Part shown: positions 41,635 to 49,908 of the stretch, in pieces
How the letters are laid out: each line of letters begins with the position of its first letter
Numbering within the stretch: the first letter of the stretch is position 1
Origin: a virus
Virus record (IMG/VR): IMGVR_UViG_3300046777_000527
Location: 1 to 55,758 of that record
Direction: 5' to 3' (one strand)
DNA length: 55,758 bases
Program-made: the position numbers and the translations under genes
Notes under the pieces: model-generated
Database searches by the model: none
Told to the model about the DNA's origin: nothing
The model's input: the letters and a program-made list of their open reading frames with translations, nothing else

Positions 41635-41825
41635 TGGACAAAGTCATCGAAGTTGTACTGATAGAGCTGCGCTCCAGACGACAGCAGCTCTCAGAGGCTG
41701 TGTCACAAAACAACGCCAAGACTATCGAGGACTATAGATATATGTGTGGTGAAATCCGAGGTCTCACCACCGTAGAGATGTACCTTTTAGACCTCGCTAA
41801 AAATATGGAGTCATTTGATGAGTGA
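41634..41825 (+). CDS. Small unknown protein (63 aa)
   Basis: A helical, charged protein starting MDKVIEVVLIELRSRRQQL. Its ATG shares the A of the portal stop (TAATG), so it is coupled to portal. It ends inside the start of the co-chaperonin gene. Its place between portal and capsid assembly genes suggests a head-assembly role, but no motif shows it. Confidence 0.65.
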   Translation: MDKVIEVVLIELRSRRQQLSEAVSQNNAKTIEDYRYMCGEIRGLTTVEMYLLDLAKNMESFDE

Positions 41826-42225
41826 AATCCTAATCGGCTCAAACCCCGATTCGCTGGATGCAACAACCTTACCCGCCACAGCTGAAGAGAAAGGTAAACA
41901 GCTGCCAGAGCCTACGGGGTACCACATCCTTGTGGCGTTGCCTGAAGTTGAAGGTACCTACGACAGCGGCCTAGTAAAAGCCGATCAGACCATGCACTAC
42001 GAGCAGGTGCTAGCTACTGTGTTTTTTGTAGTGAAGCTCGGTCCAGATGCATACACGGACAAAGCTAGGTTCCCTAACGGACCATGGTGCAAGCAGGGTG
42101 ACTTTATTCTTGCCCGCCCTAACAGTGGCACCCGCCTAAAAATTCATGGTCGGGAGTTCCGTCTGATTAATGACGATTCTGTCGAAGCGGTCGTAGACGA
42201 TCCGCGTGGCATTTCGCGTGCGTAA
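41818..42225 (+). CDS. GroES-like co-chaperonin (135 aa)
   Basis: Start is ATG 41818, overlapping the upstream stop by 8 bp; the TTG one codon earlier is not used. The body shows the Cpn10 pattern: GYHILVALPEVEGTYDSGLVKA, then an extended mobile region, GDFILARPNSGTRLKIHGRE and EAVVDDP. Phage co-chaperonins such as T4 gp31 replace GroES so that GroEL can fold the capsid protein. Its place between portal and scaffold fits. The mobile loop IVL-like tripeptide is not obvious. Confidence 0.75.
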   Translation: MSEILIGSNPDSLDATTLPATAEEKGKQLPEPTGYHILVALPEVEGTYDSGLVKADQTMHYEQVLATVFFVVKLGPDAYTDKARFPNGPWCKQGDFILARPNSGTRLKIHGREFRLINDDSVEAVVDDPRGISRA

Positions 42226-42236
42226 GGAGTATCAAC

Positions 42237-43220
42237 ATGGCTAAAGCTGGAATGGATGACTACAAGTTCCCCGATGAGATCGAGGACAAAGAGCCGGAGC
42301 TGAAGGTTGAGCTGCCGGAGGATGATTTTAAAATTGAAATTGAGGACGACACCCCACCCGAGGACAGAGGCAAAACGCCTATGCCGGAGGCTATTGTTAA
42401 CGAAGTGGAACAAGACGAGCTTGAGGAATATTCTGACAAAGCCAAGGAACGGCTAAAGCAGCTCAAGAAAGTCTGGCACGACGAGCGCCGTGAGAAAGAG
42501 CGGGCTCTGCGGGAGCAGCAGGAAGCCCTACGTGTAGCCCAGCAGATGTTAGCAGAAAATAAACGCCTTAAGGAAACTCTTACAAAAGGTGAGCAAGAGT
42601 ACATCTCTACGATGCAGTATGCGGCTGACCGCGACCTAGAGATGGCAAAAGAGAAACTAAAGAAGGCTCAGGAGACCTACGACCAAGATCAGGTTATAGA
42701 AGCTCAGCAGGAGTTGTTTGAGGCCACAATTCGCAAGGACAAGGCTAAAAACTTTAGACCTACTTTACAAACTACAGAAACTGAGGTACAACTGCCGCAA
42801 AATCAGGGCCAGTCTCAAGCGGCAGCCCCTGACCCCAGATATGCAGCATGGGTTTCACGCAACGAGTCATGGTTTCAAAAAGACCCTGAAATGACTAACG
42901 CGGCGTACGGACTCCATGAAAAGTTAGCTCAACAGTACGGCCAACAATATATTGGTACTGATGAGTACTACCAGCGGATAGATAACACTATTCGCAAACG
43001 TTTTCCTGAGGCGTTTACAAACAACGCCGCAGCAGATGAAGAACCTGCTGACTCCAAACCTCAGCGCCGGGCGAGCACCGTTGTAGCTTCTGCCAAGCGA
43101 AGCACTGCTCCGAAGAGTATTAAGCTGACAGCGACCCAAGTAGCGCTGGCGAAGAGGCTCAAACTAACACCGGAACAGTACGCTAAAGAACTTCTTAAAC
43201 TGGAGAATCGCAATGGCTGA
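42237..43220 (+). CDS. Capsid scaffold protein
   Basis: The protein is acidic at its N-terminus, then a long helix rich in Glu/Lys/Gln (about 65-180), a Gln/Pro linker and a basic C-terminal end (SIKLTATQVALAKRLKL). This is the typical scaffold plan: a coiled coil with a basic capsid-binding tail. It lies directly before the capsid cluster with SD AAGGAG. No protease is seen beside it, so the scaffold may exit uncut. Confidence 0.8.
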   Translation: MAKAGMDDYKFPDEIEDKEPELKVELPEDDFKIEIEDDTPPEDRGKTPMPEAIVNEVEQDELEEYSDKAKERLKQLKKVWHDERREKERALREQQEALRVAQQMLAENKRLKETLTKGEQEYISTMQYAADRDLEMAKEKLKKAQETYDQDQVIEAQQELFEATIRKDKAKNFRPTLQTTETEVQLPQNQGQSQAAAPDPRYAAWVSRNESWFQKDPEMTNAAYGLHEKLAQQYGQQYIGTDEYYQRIDNTIRKRFPEAFTNNAAADEEPADSKPQRRASTVVASAKRSTAPKSIKLTATQVALAKRLKLTPEQYAKELLKLENRNG

Positions 43221-43668
43221 AAAAGACAACCGCCTCACCCGTGAGCTTGAATCCCGTGCAGCTGTAGAACGCCCTAAGCAGTGGGCACCCGCAGAACTCC
43301 TGCCGGAACCGGACAAACAACCCGGTTTTAACTATAGGTGGATTCGCGTAGCGACGCTGAACCAAAACGACCCCCGCAATATTTCCGCAAAACTGCGTGA
43401 AGGCTGGGAGCCGGTAAAGCTGTCGGAGCAACCACAATTTCAACTGCTAGTCGATCCGAATAGTCGCTTTAAGGACAACATCGAGATCGGCGGGTTGTTG
43501 CTGTGCAAGACGCCATCTGAGTTTGTTGAGCAGCGGACTGAACACTACCGCAAGCAAACTGAAGCTCAGACGTTAGCAGTGGACAACAGCTTAATGCGTG
43601 AGAATGACCCTCGCATGCCTTTGTTTAACGAGCGGAAGTCTTCCACATCGTTCGGCAAGGGTAGGTAA
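43213..43668 (+). CDS. Unknown head-region protein (151 aa)
   Basis: The protein overlaps the scaffold gene by 8 bp. It has the segments FNYRWIRVATLNQNDPRN and GLLLCKTPSEFVEQRTEHYRK. It occurs between scaffold and capsid genes, as short proteins of unknown role do in many podoviruses. A capsid-assembly partner is likely. No signature allows a firm name. Confidence 0.65.
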   Translation: MAEKDNRLTRELESRAAVERPKQWAPAELLPEPDKQPGFNYRWIRVATLNQNDPRNISAKLREGWEPVKLSEQPQFQLLVDPNSRFKDNIEIGGLLLCKTPSEFVEQRTEHYRKQTEAQTLAVDNSLMRENDPRMPLFNERKSSTSFGKGR

Positions 43669-43691
43669 ATTTTTAACTTTGGAGCTTAACT

Positions 43692-44348
43692 ATGGCATAT
43701 CCTACCGTTGACAAGCCTTACGGCTTGAAGCCGATCAATCTGATCGGTGGTCAGCCTTATGCCGGTTCCACTCGCCTCATGAAGATTGCTTCTGGCTATG
43801 CCACCAGCATCTACTACGGCGACGTGGTAAAGCGTGTTTCGAACGGTACCATTGAGAAAGACACTGGCACCTCGACCGCTACACCGGTTGGCATTTTCCT
43901 AGGCTGCACTTACACCAGCGCCGTTACTGGCCAGAAGCTGTTTGCTCAGTACTTCCCCGCTGGCACTGTAGCTTCGGACATTCAGGCATACGTGGTCGAT
44001 GACCCTGATGTTCTGTTCAAAGTAGCTACCGTTTCGTCTGGCACCACTGTGGCTTTCTATGGCCCAGAGCTGGTCGGTGAGAACGCTGTTCTGGTTCAGA
44101 ATGCTGGTTCGAACACCACTGGTGACTCGGCTGTTGGTATCTTCGGTGGCAACACTGCAACTACCGCGTCGTTCCCGGTTCGTATCGTTGACTTGATTCC
44201 TGACACCTCCAATAGCGCTAATGGCTACTGCGAGTACGTCTGTAAGTTCAACGCACCGTATATGGTGTCTACCTTCACTAGCCCGGGTAATACCGTGGCA
44301 ACTGTAGTGACTGGCGGCCATCAGTATCTCAACCCGACAGGCGTATAA
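43692..44348 (+). CDS. Probable capsid decoration/cement protein (218 aa)
   Basis: The protein is Gly/Thr/Val-rich and mostly beta, starting MAYPTVDKPYGLKPINLIGG, without coiled coils or catalytic motifs. Its place directly before the major capsid gene, 12 bp away, is typical of capsid decoration proteins. SD TTTGGAGC precedes the ATG. Identification rests on context and composition. Confidence 0.6.
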   Translation: MAYPTVDKPYGLKPINLIGGQPYAGSTRLMKIASGYATSIYYGDVVKRVSNGTIEKDTGTSTATPVGIFLGCTYTSAVTGQKLFAQYFPAGTVASDIQAYVVDDPDVLFKVATVSSGTTVAFYGPELVGENAVLVQNAGSNTTGDSAVGIFGGNTATTASFPVRIVDLIPDTSNSANGYCEYVCKFNAPYMVSTFTSPGNTVATVVTGGHQYLNPTGV

Positions 44349-44360
44349 GGAGTCTGACAA

Positions 44361-45269
44361 ATGGCTATTTCACGTGCACAACTACTGAAAGAGCTGCTGC
44401 CCGGCCTGAACGCCCTGTTTGGTCTGGAGTACGCACGCTACGGCGAAGAACACAAGGAAATCTACGAGACCGAGACTTCCGAGCGTTCGTTCGAAGAAGA
44501 GACCAAGCTGTCTGGCTTCAGCGCAGCTCCGGTCAAAAACGAAGGTTCTGCAATTGCGTACGACAATGCGCAGGAAGCATGGACCGCTCGCTACAACCAC
44601 GAAACCATCGCTCTGGGTTTCTCGCTGACCGAAGAGGCCATCGAGGACAACCTGTATGACAGCCTCTCGGCTCGTTATACCAAAGCGCTGGCTCGTGCTA
44701 TGGCCTACACCAAGCAGGTTAAGGCTGCCAACGTCCTGAACAACGGCTTCTCGTCTACTTACCCCGGTGGTGACGGTGTTGCTCTGTTCTCGTCGGCGCA
44801 CCCGCTGGTGTCTGGTGGCACTAACAGCAACATCCCCTCCACCCCTGCTGACCTGAACGAGACTTCTCTGGAAGCCGCCGTTATCCAGATCGCAGCATGG
44901 ACGGATGAACGTGGCCTGCTGATCGCAGCTAAGCCTCGCAAGCTGGTTGTCCCGCCTGCCCTTCAGTTCGTTGCGACTCGTCTGCTGGAAACCGAACTGC
45001 GCGTCGGTACCAACGACAACGACATCAACGCCCTGAAGAACAATGGCTCGATCCCTGAGGGCTACACGATCAACCACTTCCTGACCGACACGAACGCATG
45101 GTTCCTGACCACTGATGTTCCTAACGGTATGAAGCACTTTGTTCGTACCCCGCTGGCTCAGTCAATGGATGGTGACTTTGACACCGGCAACGTGCGTTAT
45201 AAGTCCCGTGAGCGTTACTCGTTCGGCTGGTCTGACCCGCTGGGCATGTATGGCTCGCAAGGTGCCTAA
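44361..45269 (+). CDS. Major capsid protein (Mu gpT-like)
   Basis: The 302-residue protein has FEEETKLSGF, NHETIALGFSLTEEAIED, and HPLVSGGTNSN, a pattern I recognise from Mu-type major head proteins with an HK97 fold. It is the most expressed late protein by expectation. Codons are C/G-ending and clean. An SD AAGGAG lies upstream, and a strong terminator follows the stop by only 7 bp. Confidence 0.85.
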   Translation: MAISRAQLLKELLPGLNALFGLEYARYGEEHKEIYETETSERSFEEETKLSGFSAAPVKNEGSAIAYDNAQEAWTARYNHETIALGFSLTEEAIEDNLYDSLSARYTKALARAMAYTKQVKAANVLNNGFSSTYPGGDGVALFSSAHPLVSGGTNSNIPSTPADLNETSLEAAVIQIAAWTDERGLLIAAKPRKLVVPPALQFVATRLLETELRVGTNDNDINALKNNGSIPEGYTINHFLTDTNAWFLTTDVPNGMKHFVRTPLAQSMDGDFDTGNVRYKSRERYSFGWSDPLGMYGSQGA

Positions 45270-45270
45270 A

Positions 45271-45301
45271 TGAAACGAGGGGGTTTCGGCCCCCTCTTTC
45301 A
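45271..45301 (+). terminator. Intrinsic terminator after the capsid gene
   Basis: GAGGGGG at 45277-45283 pairs with CCCCCTC at 45290-45296 around TTTCGG. TGAAA and TTTCA extend the stem with one bulged C. The T run after the stem is short (TTT). It is 1 bp from the capsid stop and would reduce transcription of the downstream structural genes relative to capsid. Confidence 0.8.
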
Positions 45302-45405
45302 TGTGCTATAAAAGCAGTATTCCGGGGCTCCCCGGTGAGGCAAACGGTTCCCGGACCGACTTCATGCAGATTGCCCCACCGAACTCGCATGAGAGGACAA
45401 TTTAA
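45302..45405 (+). promoter_or_regulatory. Leader after the capsid terminator with hairpins
   Basis: GCTATAAAA at about 45305 is a possible -10. CCGGGG (45322-45327) and CCCCGG (45330-45335) form a perfect hairpin with a 2-nt loop. CGGT and ACCG pair around TCCCGG further on. The leader ends in AGAGGACA before the ATG of the next gene. Restart of transcription here is possible, but no -35 is clear. Confidence 0.35.
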
Positions 45406-45879
45406 ATGCCTGTATCTACTACCCAAAGTATTTGGCGCTCGGGCGGCGGCGACACGACCCGTCAAGCTTATTGCGGCTCCGGTGTCATGGCTGCTGGTTT
45501 CTATGTTGCTAATGCAGCTGTTTCCGGTAACGTCGTTGTTGCTTCTGGCCAAACTGCACCTGTCATTCTGCCTGCTAACGCGGTAGTAACGTCGGTTGTC
45601 ATTACAACTCCGCTGGACTCTGGTTCGATCAATGTCGGCTACCAGACCGTGACTGGCGGCGCTTCTAGCGCAAACTTCTACGTTTCGGCGCTGGCTGCTA
45701 CCTCGGCTAAGACCATCACTCCCGGCGCAACCGGTGCAGGTTCGGGTGTTGGCACAACGGCAAACGCTTCGGTGAACTTCACCATCACTACTGAGAGTGC
45801 AAGCTCGGCTGTGGGCGACGTCGGCGGCTACATCACTTACTACGTCACTGATTACCTGTTCGGCCAGCAGAACGTCTAA
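45406..45879 (+). CDS. Ser/Thr/Ala-rich structural protein (157 aa)
   Basis: The protein is beta-rich with many Ser, Thr, Ala and Val residues and few charges, as in head fibre or decoration proteins. It has no Cys pair or catalytic site (Cys23 alone). It has a leader with hairpins and SD AGAGGAC. It follows the capsid terminator, so its expression may be set independently. Function is inferred from composition. Confidence 0.65.
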   Translation: MPVSTTQSIWRSGGGDTTRQAYCGSGVMAAGFYVANAAVSGNVVVASGQTAPVILPANAVVTSVVITTPLDSGSINVGYQTVTGGASSANFYVSALAATSAKTITPGATGAGSGVGTTANASVNFTITTESASSAVGDVGGYITYYVTDYLFGQQNV

Positions 45880-45891
45880 TAGGAGGTCGTC

Positions 45892-46161
45892 ATGACCATG
45901 CAAACAGACGTTAAGGCTAAAAGCCTTGGATCGACAGGTTTAGTGTATGAAGGCCGCACTCGGGTCAAAGGCTTAATTATTGGCGCGAGTGCTAGTGCGG
46001 GAAACGTGACGTTGGCTGATGGTGGCGTAAACGTATTTGCCATTCAGACGGTTGCAAACGGAGAAACTTTCAACGCGCTTATTCCGGGCGAGGGAGTTCT
46101 TTTTTCAACTAACGTATCCGCGACGTTGCTTAACACAACTGTTACGGTGTTCTATGGCTAA
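45892..46161 (+). CDS. Small beta-rich structural protein (89 aa)
   Basis: The protein has the segments RVKGLIIGASASAGNVTLADGG and TVTVFYG, a beta-sandwich look. Similar short proteins follow capsid genes in phages and may decorate heads. SD AGGAGG is exact. The stop overlaps the start of the next gene by 8 bp. Confidence 0.65.
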   Translation: MTMQTDVKAKSLGSTGLVYEGRTRVKGLIIGASASAGNVTLADGGVNVFAIQTVANGETFNALIPGEGVLFSTNVSATLLNTTVTVFYG

Positions 46162-46408
46162 GAGTCCAGCATGGCAGCGCAAGGAAGGCAAGAACCCCAA
46201 GGGTGGACTCAACGCCAAAGGGCGAGCCTCCTACAACGCGGCGAACCCCGGCAAACCGGGCCTGAAAGCACCTCAACCCGAGGGCGGCCCTCGCCGGGAT
46301 TCCTTCTGCGCCCGCATGAAGGGTATGAAGAAAAAGCTGACCTCAGCCAAAACTGCCAACGACCCGAACAGCCGTATTAATAAGTCTTTGAGGGCATGGA
46401 AATGCTGA
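46154..46408 (+). CDS. Lys/Gly-rich small protein, DUF6321-like (84 aa)
   Basis: The start is the ATG at 46154; a longer frame upstream is a shadow. The protein opens MAKSPAWQRKEGKNPKGGL, has PQPEGGPRRDSFCARM and ends in SLRAWKC. This pattern recurs in phages, and I recall it as DUF6321, but the number is from memory. It is strongly basic and small. A role in virion DNA condensation or head assembly is possible but unproven. Confidence 0.7.
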   Translation: MAKSPAWQRKEGKNPKGGLNAKGRASYNAANPGKPGLKAPQPEGGPRRDSFCARMKGMKKKLTSAKTANDPNSRINKSLRAWKC

Positions 46409-46599
46409 AGTACGAGAACATGGACGATACGACAAAACACATACTGGATGCTATGTCCGTCGTCACAGTCGTGGGGACGATAGTTCAAATGCTGCCATCT
46501 ATAGCCGCACTGTTCACTATTGTGTGGACAGGAATTCGTATATACGAGACAGACACAGTCCAGAAACTTCTGGGTAAGGGGAACAAAGATGGCGAGTAA
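46402..46599 (+). CDS. Holin-like membrane protein (65 aa)
   Basis: Start is ATG 46402, with GAGGG 7 bp upstream; an ATG two codons earlier is too close to it. One hydrophobic stretch, about residues 18-42 (MSVVTVVGTIVQMLP then IAALFTIVWTGI), can form one or two membrane helices. The following RIYETDTVQKLLGKG is a pattern I know from small phage holins. A holin makes pores that release the endolysin. No endolysin gene is seen nearby. Confidence 0.65.
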   Translation: MLKYENMDDTTKHILDAMSVVTVVGTIVQMLPSIAALFTIVWTGIRIYETDTVQKLLGKGNKDGE

Positions 46600-46816
46600 A
46601 GAGAACGTCAAACCCCCAAAAATGGAAACTGTTGGTGAGGAGTCTATCGCAGACAAGATCAAGTCCGTTAAACAGGAAGAGCAACAGCGGAAGATGGAGA
46701 AAGAAGTCTACCCGCCTAAAACTCCTGAGCCAGTAAAAAAGGCTAAGGGCGGCACCGCTTCGTCTCGTGCTGACGGCTGTGCAATGCGCGGCAAAACCCG
46801 TGGAAAGATGTACTGA
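46589..46816 (+). CDS. Small basic protein with phage C-terminal motif (75 aa)
   Basis: Start is ATG 46589, overlapping the holin-like gene by 11 bp. The middle is Lys/Glu-rich and helical (IKSVKQEEQQRKMEKE). It ends in KAKGGTASSRADGCAMRGKT and a basic tip, a motif I have seen in small phage virion proteins. The role is unknown. Confidence 0.65.
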   Translation: MASKENVKPPKMETVGEESIADKIKSVKQEEQQRKMEKEVYPPKTPEPVKKAKGGTASSRADGCAMRGKTRGKMY

Positions 46817-48069
46817 TGCCTAGCGTATCTGACCTTAGAGAACAGCTGAAAAACCAGCTGGCTGATTTTGACAATAGGGTCAAAGAGCTAAACGCGTCTA
46901 AACCAAACAAAGCAAAAGAACGCGAAGCATGGTTAAAAGACCGTCAGAAAGAAAAAAACGAGATAAACGCCAACTTTGCAAACCGCCTTAGAGACCTTAA
47001 TAACGAGTACTCCCAGCGAATCAGAGATTTTGACAAAGACACCAATAACGAGCAAAGTTCTCGTCAACGGGATATAAACAATGAGCGCGATGCTGCGTCT
47101 AAGCGACGCATGCAAACTGAGCTAACAGAGTGGCAAAGAAACCGCGCTGCTGAGCGTACTCGTCTTTTAGCAGACCAACAAAGCGCGATCAATGAAACAA
47201 ATAAAAACAAAGCTAACGAAATAGCAAACAAAGACAACGAAATTAAACAGTACAACACGGACTATACAAACTGGGTTGCGGATACTGACAAGCAAATAGC
47301 GCAGCTAGGTAAAGATAAAGGCGCTTTTAACACCACCCAGAACCAAGCTATACAGCAGCGTGGTGTGGTAGAAACGCAAGCTAAAAAATTGGGCATTGAG
47401 CCAGATGAGTATGAACAGTTTTTAAGTAAAAAGGCAGATTATCAGCAGTTAAAGCAAGAGTACAAACCGTATCTAGGTCAGCTGACTGAGAACGCTACTC
47501 GTGACGCGGCTATTGCTGAAATTGCTAGAGCGCAAAAGATAGACCCCTCGGTGTTGAAAAACTACTTTGCGTCACGGGAAATTACGCCGTTGTACGAGCA
47601 AGCCGAACGAGCTAAAGCTGAAGCTACCGCTAAAGCTGAAGCCGATGCTAAAGCGTATCAACAGTCGCAAGCGGCTAGAGCGGCGCAGATGCAAGAGTAT
47701 GCAAACCAGATGGCAGCAAAGATGCAGGCGCGCAAAGCTCAAAATTACGCGCAGATGTACAACGTGCTATCTCAGAACATGCCTACTCCTGTAGGGTATG
47801 CTCAGCCAGCTACAAGCCGTCAAGCCCAGACTACTATGTTAGACGCTGGCAGTGGTGGGTATGGGATTATGCCGCCACAACAGATGTCACCCGCACAGAT
47901 TGCTCAGATGTCGGGGATTATGCCTCAGGGTACACCACTACCCCCTGAACTGATGCAACAGCTCGCACAGCAACAGGCGTCACGGCAGGCGGCCCAGCAG
48001 CAGGTAGCGCAGGAAAGCCCACAAGGTGTACAACCCGCTAAGCGCGGCGGCATCATGAGAGGGATGTGA
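46816..48069 (+). CDS. Long coiled-coil protein, Gln/Ala-rich (417 aa)
   Basis: Residues about 1-150 form a strongly charged coiled coil rich in Asn, Lys and Glu. The rest is Gln/Ala-rich with a second helical part, then a Pro/Met/Gln-rich tail ending in AKRGGIMRGM. This recalls the Gln-rich protein at the left edge of the window and internal core proteins of podoviruses. It may be a head core or ejection protein. It shares its ATG with the upstream stop (TGATG). Confidence 0.65.
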   Translation: MPSVSDLREQLKNQLADFDNRVKELNASKPNKAKEREAWLKDRQKEKNEINANFANRLRDLNNEYSQRIRDFDKDTNNEQSSRQRDINNERDAASKRRMQTELTEWQRNRAAERTRLLADQQSAINETNKNKANEIANKDNEIKQYNTDYTNWVADTDKQIAQLGKDKGAFNTTQNQAIQQRGVVETQAKKLGIEPDEYEQFLSKKADYQQLKQEYKPYLGQLTENATRDAAIAEIARAQKIDPSVLKNYFASREITPLYEQAERAKAEATAKAEADAKAYQQSQAARAAQMQEYANQMAAKMQARKAQNYAQMYNVLSQNMPTPVGYAQPATSRQAQTTMLDAGSGGYGIMPPQQMSPAQIAQMSGIMPQGTPLPPELMQQLAQQQASRQAAQQQVAQESPQGVQPAKRGGIMRGM

Positions 48070-48470
48070 TGCCAGCAGTGTCGAAGAAACAGGAACGGTT
48101 CATGCAGGCGGTTGCCCACAACCCTGCGTTTGCCAAGAAAGTTGGAGTGTCGCAGAAGGTAGGTAAAGAATTTACTAAATCTGGAGGTGGTATGGCTGAG
48201 TCGAAGAAGATGGTTGGTAAGGAGGTAGCGTTCATGAAGAAAAAAGGCGCTCCAAAGTCCATGATTAAACATGAGGAAGCTGAGATGAAAGGTATGAAAA
48301 AAGGCGGTATGGCTAAGTATGCCAAGGGCGGCATGGTCGGTGCTTCGAAGATGGGCGCGGTTAAGACTGCAGCTCCTAGCCGTGACGGTGTTGCTACTAA
48401 GGGTAAGACCAAAGGCACCATGATTAAGATGGCCGGTGCTAAAGGTATGAAGTACGGCGGCAAGTGCTGA
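48069..48470 (+). CDS. Lys/Gly-rich protein with DUF3008-like start (133 aa)
   Basis: The start is ATG 48069 sharing its A with the upstream stop. The protein opens MPAVSKKQERFMQ, which resembles DUF3008, followed by Lys/Gly/Met-rich segments (MKKGGMAKYAKGGMV, KGTMIKMAGAKGMKYGG). It is highly basic. Such proteins occur as short runs in phages and are likely packaged or assist assembly. No domain with known activity is present. Confidence 0.65.
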   Translation: MPAVSKKQERFMQAVAHNPAFAKKVGVSQKVGKEFTKSGGGMAESKKMVGKEVAFMKKKGAPKSMIKHEEAEMKGMKKGGMAKYAKGGMVGASKMGAVKTAAPSRDGVATKGKTKGTMIKMAGAKGMKYGGKC

Positions 48471-48471
48471 C

Positions 48472-48756
48472 ATGATGCCCTCACGTGGCATGGGCGCCAT
48501 AAACCCTTCTAAGATGCCCGGCGGGAAGAAGAAAGCCCGTCGGGATGACACTGACTTTACTCAGTATAAAGAGGGCGGTAAGGTATCCAAAGTCAACGAG
48601 GCTGGCAACTATACCAAGCCCGGCATGAGGAAAGCTCTGTTTAATCAGATCAAAAACTCAGCTACGCAAGGTACAGCTGCCGGACAGTGGAGTGCTAGGA
48701 AAGCACAGCTGCTAGCAAAGAAGTACAAAGAAAAAGGCGGGGGGTATAAAGGATGA
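48472..48756 (+). CDS. Lys/Gly-rich small protein (94 aa)
   Basis: The protein begins MMPSRGMGAINPSKMPGGKK, then has SKVNEAGNYTKPGMR and GQWSARKAQLLAKKYKE. It is strongly basic and part of the same run. An identical style of protein occurs in related phages. Function is unknown. The start may be the second ATG at 48475. Confidence 0.65.
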   Translation: MMPSRGMGAINPSKMPGGKKKARRDDTDFTQYKEGGKVSKVNEAGNYTKPGMRKALFNQIKNSATQGTAAGQWSARKAQLLAKKYKEKGGGYKG

Positions 48757-48986
48757 AAGCCCCTCAGCAAAGCTTGAAGGCGTGGACTGACCAGAAATGG
48801 CGGACTAAGTCTGGCAAGCCATCGTCAAAGACCGGTGAGCGGTATCTGCCGGAGAGGGCGATTAAAGCGTTGAGCCCAGCTGAGTATGCAGCTACGACAA
48901 GGGCAAAGCGCGCTGGCAAAGCTGCCGGGAAGCAGTTTGTGAAGCAACCCAAGGGCGTAGCCCAGAAGACCGCGAGGTTTAGATAA
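48753..48986 (+). CDS. Basic protein with KAWT motif (77 aa)
   Basis: The protein reads SLKAWTDQKWRTKSGKPSSK, then ERYLPERAIKALSPAEYAA and KQFVKQPKGVA. It resembles a small family found in phages and algal viruses; no number is claimed. It starts with ATGA overlap on the previous stop. It is basic and may bind nucleic acid. Confidence 0.65.
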   Translation: MKAPQQSLKAWTDQKWRTKSGKPSSKTGERYLPERAIKALSPAEYAATTRAKRAGKAAGKQFVKQPKGVAQKTARFR

Positions 48987-49165
48987 TGGCTGAGAAGTGG
49001 ATACAGAAAGCGATCAAGAAGCCCGGTGCTTTGCGTGCGCAGCTTGGCGCAAAGGAAGGCAAACCTATCCCAGCTAAGAAGCTAGCTGCAGCAGCCAAGA
49101 AACCCGGCAAGCTAGGACAACGTGCTCGTCTGGCTCAGACTCTGGGTAAGATGAAGAAGAAATAA
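48986..49165 (+). CDS. Small basic protein, KAIKKPGAL family (59 aa)
   Basis: The frame is 59 codons, sits between two stops, and shares the A of the upstream stop codon (TAATG). It begins MAEKWIQKAIKKPGAL and ends LAQTLGKMKKK. The KAIKKPGAL and RAQLGAKEG segments are familiar from small phage and giant-virus proteins. It ends one base before the next gene's start. It is strongly basic; the role is unknown. Confidence 0.75.
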   Translation: MAEKWIQKAIKKPGALRAQLGAKEGKPIPAKKLAAAAKKPGKLGQRARLAQTLGKMKKK

Positions 49166-49906
49166 ATGGCATACACATCCGACACGTACAACTTTAACCC
49201 TGACCTCAACGAACTGTTCGAAGAGGCGTTTGAGCGTTGCGGCTTAGAGCTACGCTCGGGTTATGACTTCCGTACGGCGCGGCGTAGCCTAAACTTCTTG
49301 CTGGCCGAGTGGGGTAACCGGGGTATCAACCTGTGGACTATTGAGCAGGGCGAGATACCCCTCATTCAAGGGCAAGTGACTTATGATCTTCCTGCCAATA
49401 CAGTTGATCTTGTTGAGCATGTTATTCGTACTAATGCTGGACAGGGCCCTAATCAGACCGATCTGAATATCACGCGGATCAGCGTATCAACTTACTCTAC
49501 TATCCCTAACAAGCTTACACAGGGTCGTCCTATTCAAGTATGGGTAAACCGTCAGTCAGGACAAAAGGTAGGGTCGAACACTGCTACGCCGAGCTATCCG
49601 CAGATTAATGTCTGGCCTGCGCCCGATCAGGGCTCAGCTGAAGTGCCTTACTATTACTTTAAGTACTGGCGCATGCGCCGTATTTTTGACGCTGGTAGTG
49701 GTACAAACGTGGTGGATATTCCGTTTCGTTTCTACAACGCTATGGTGGCTGGACTGTCGTTCATGCTGGCGGTTAAACGCCCTGAGGTAGACCCGATGCG
49801 CGTGCAGGCACTGAAGATGATGTATGACGAAGCGTGGGACTTGGCGTCTGGTGAGGATAGGGAAAAGGCGGCAGATCGGTTTGTTCCTCGTGAGTCGTTT
49901 ATTTAA
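49166..49906 (+). CDS. Head-to-tail adaptor, P22 gp4-like (246 aa)
   Basis: The protein has a helical N-terminus (NPDLNELFEEAFERCGLELRS), a middle beta region, and a helical C-terminus (RVQALKMMYDEAWDLASGEDREKAADRF). This layout resembles packaged-DNA stabilisation proteins such as P22 gp4 that plug the portal of short-tailed phages. It begins one base after the previous stop. The assignment rests on pattern and position, before the second adaptor-like gene. Confidence 0.7.
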   Translation: MAYTSDTYNFNPDLNELFEEAFERCGLELRSGYDFRTARRSLNFLLAEWGNRGINLWTIEQGEIPLIQGQVTYDLPANTVDLVEHVIRTNAGQGPNQTDLNITRISVSTYSTIPNKLTQGRPIQVWVNRQSGQKVGSNTATPSYPQINVWPAPDQGSAEVPYYYFKYWRMRRIFDAGSGTNVVDIPFRFYNAMVAGLSFMLAVKRPEVDPMRVQALKMMYDEAWDLASGEDREKAADRFVPRESFI

Positions 49907-49908
49907 CC

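Noticed and set aside
45301-45405. 34-residue leader frame after the capsid terminator
   Set aside because: The ATG sits in the terminator stem and lacks an SD.
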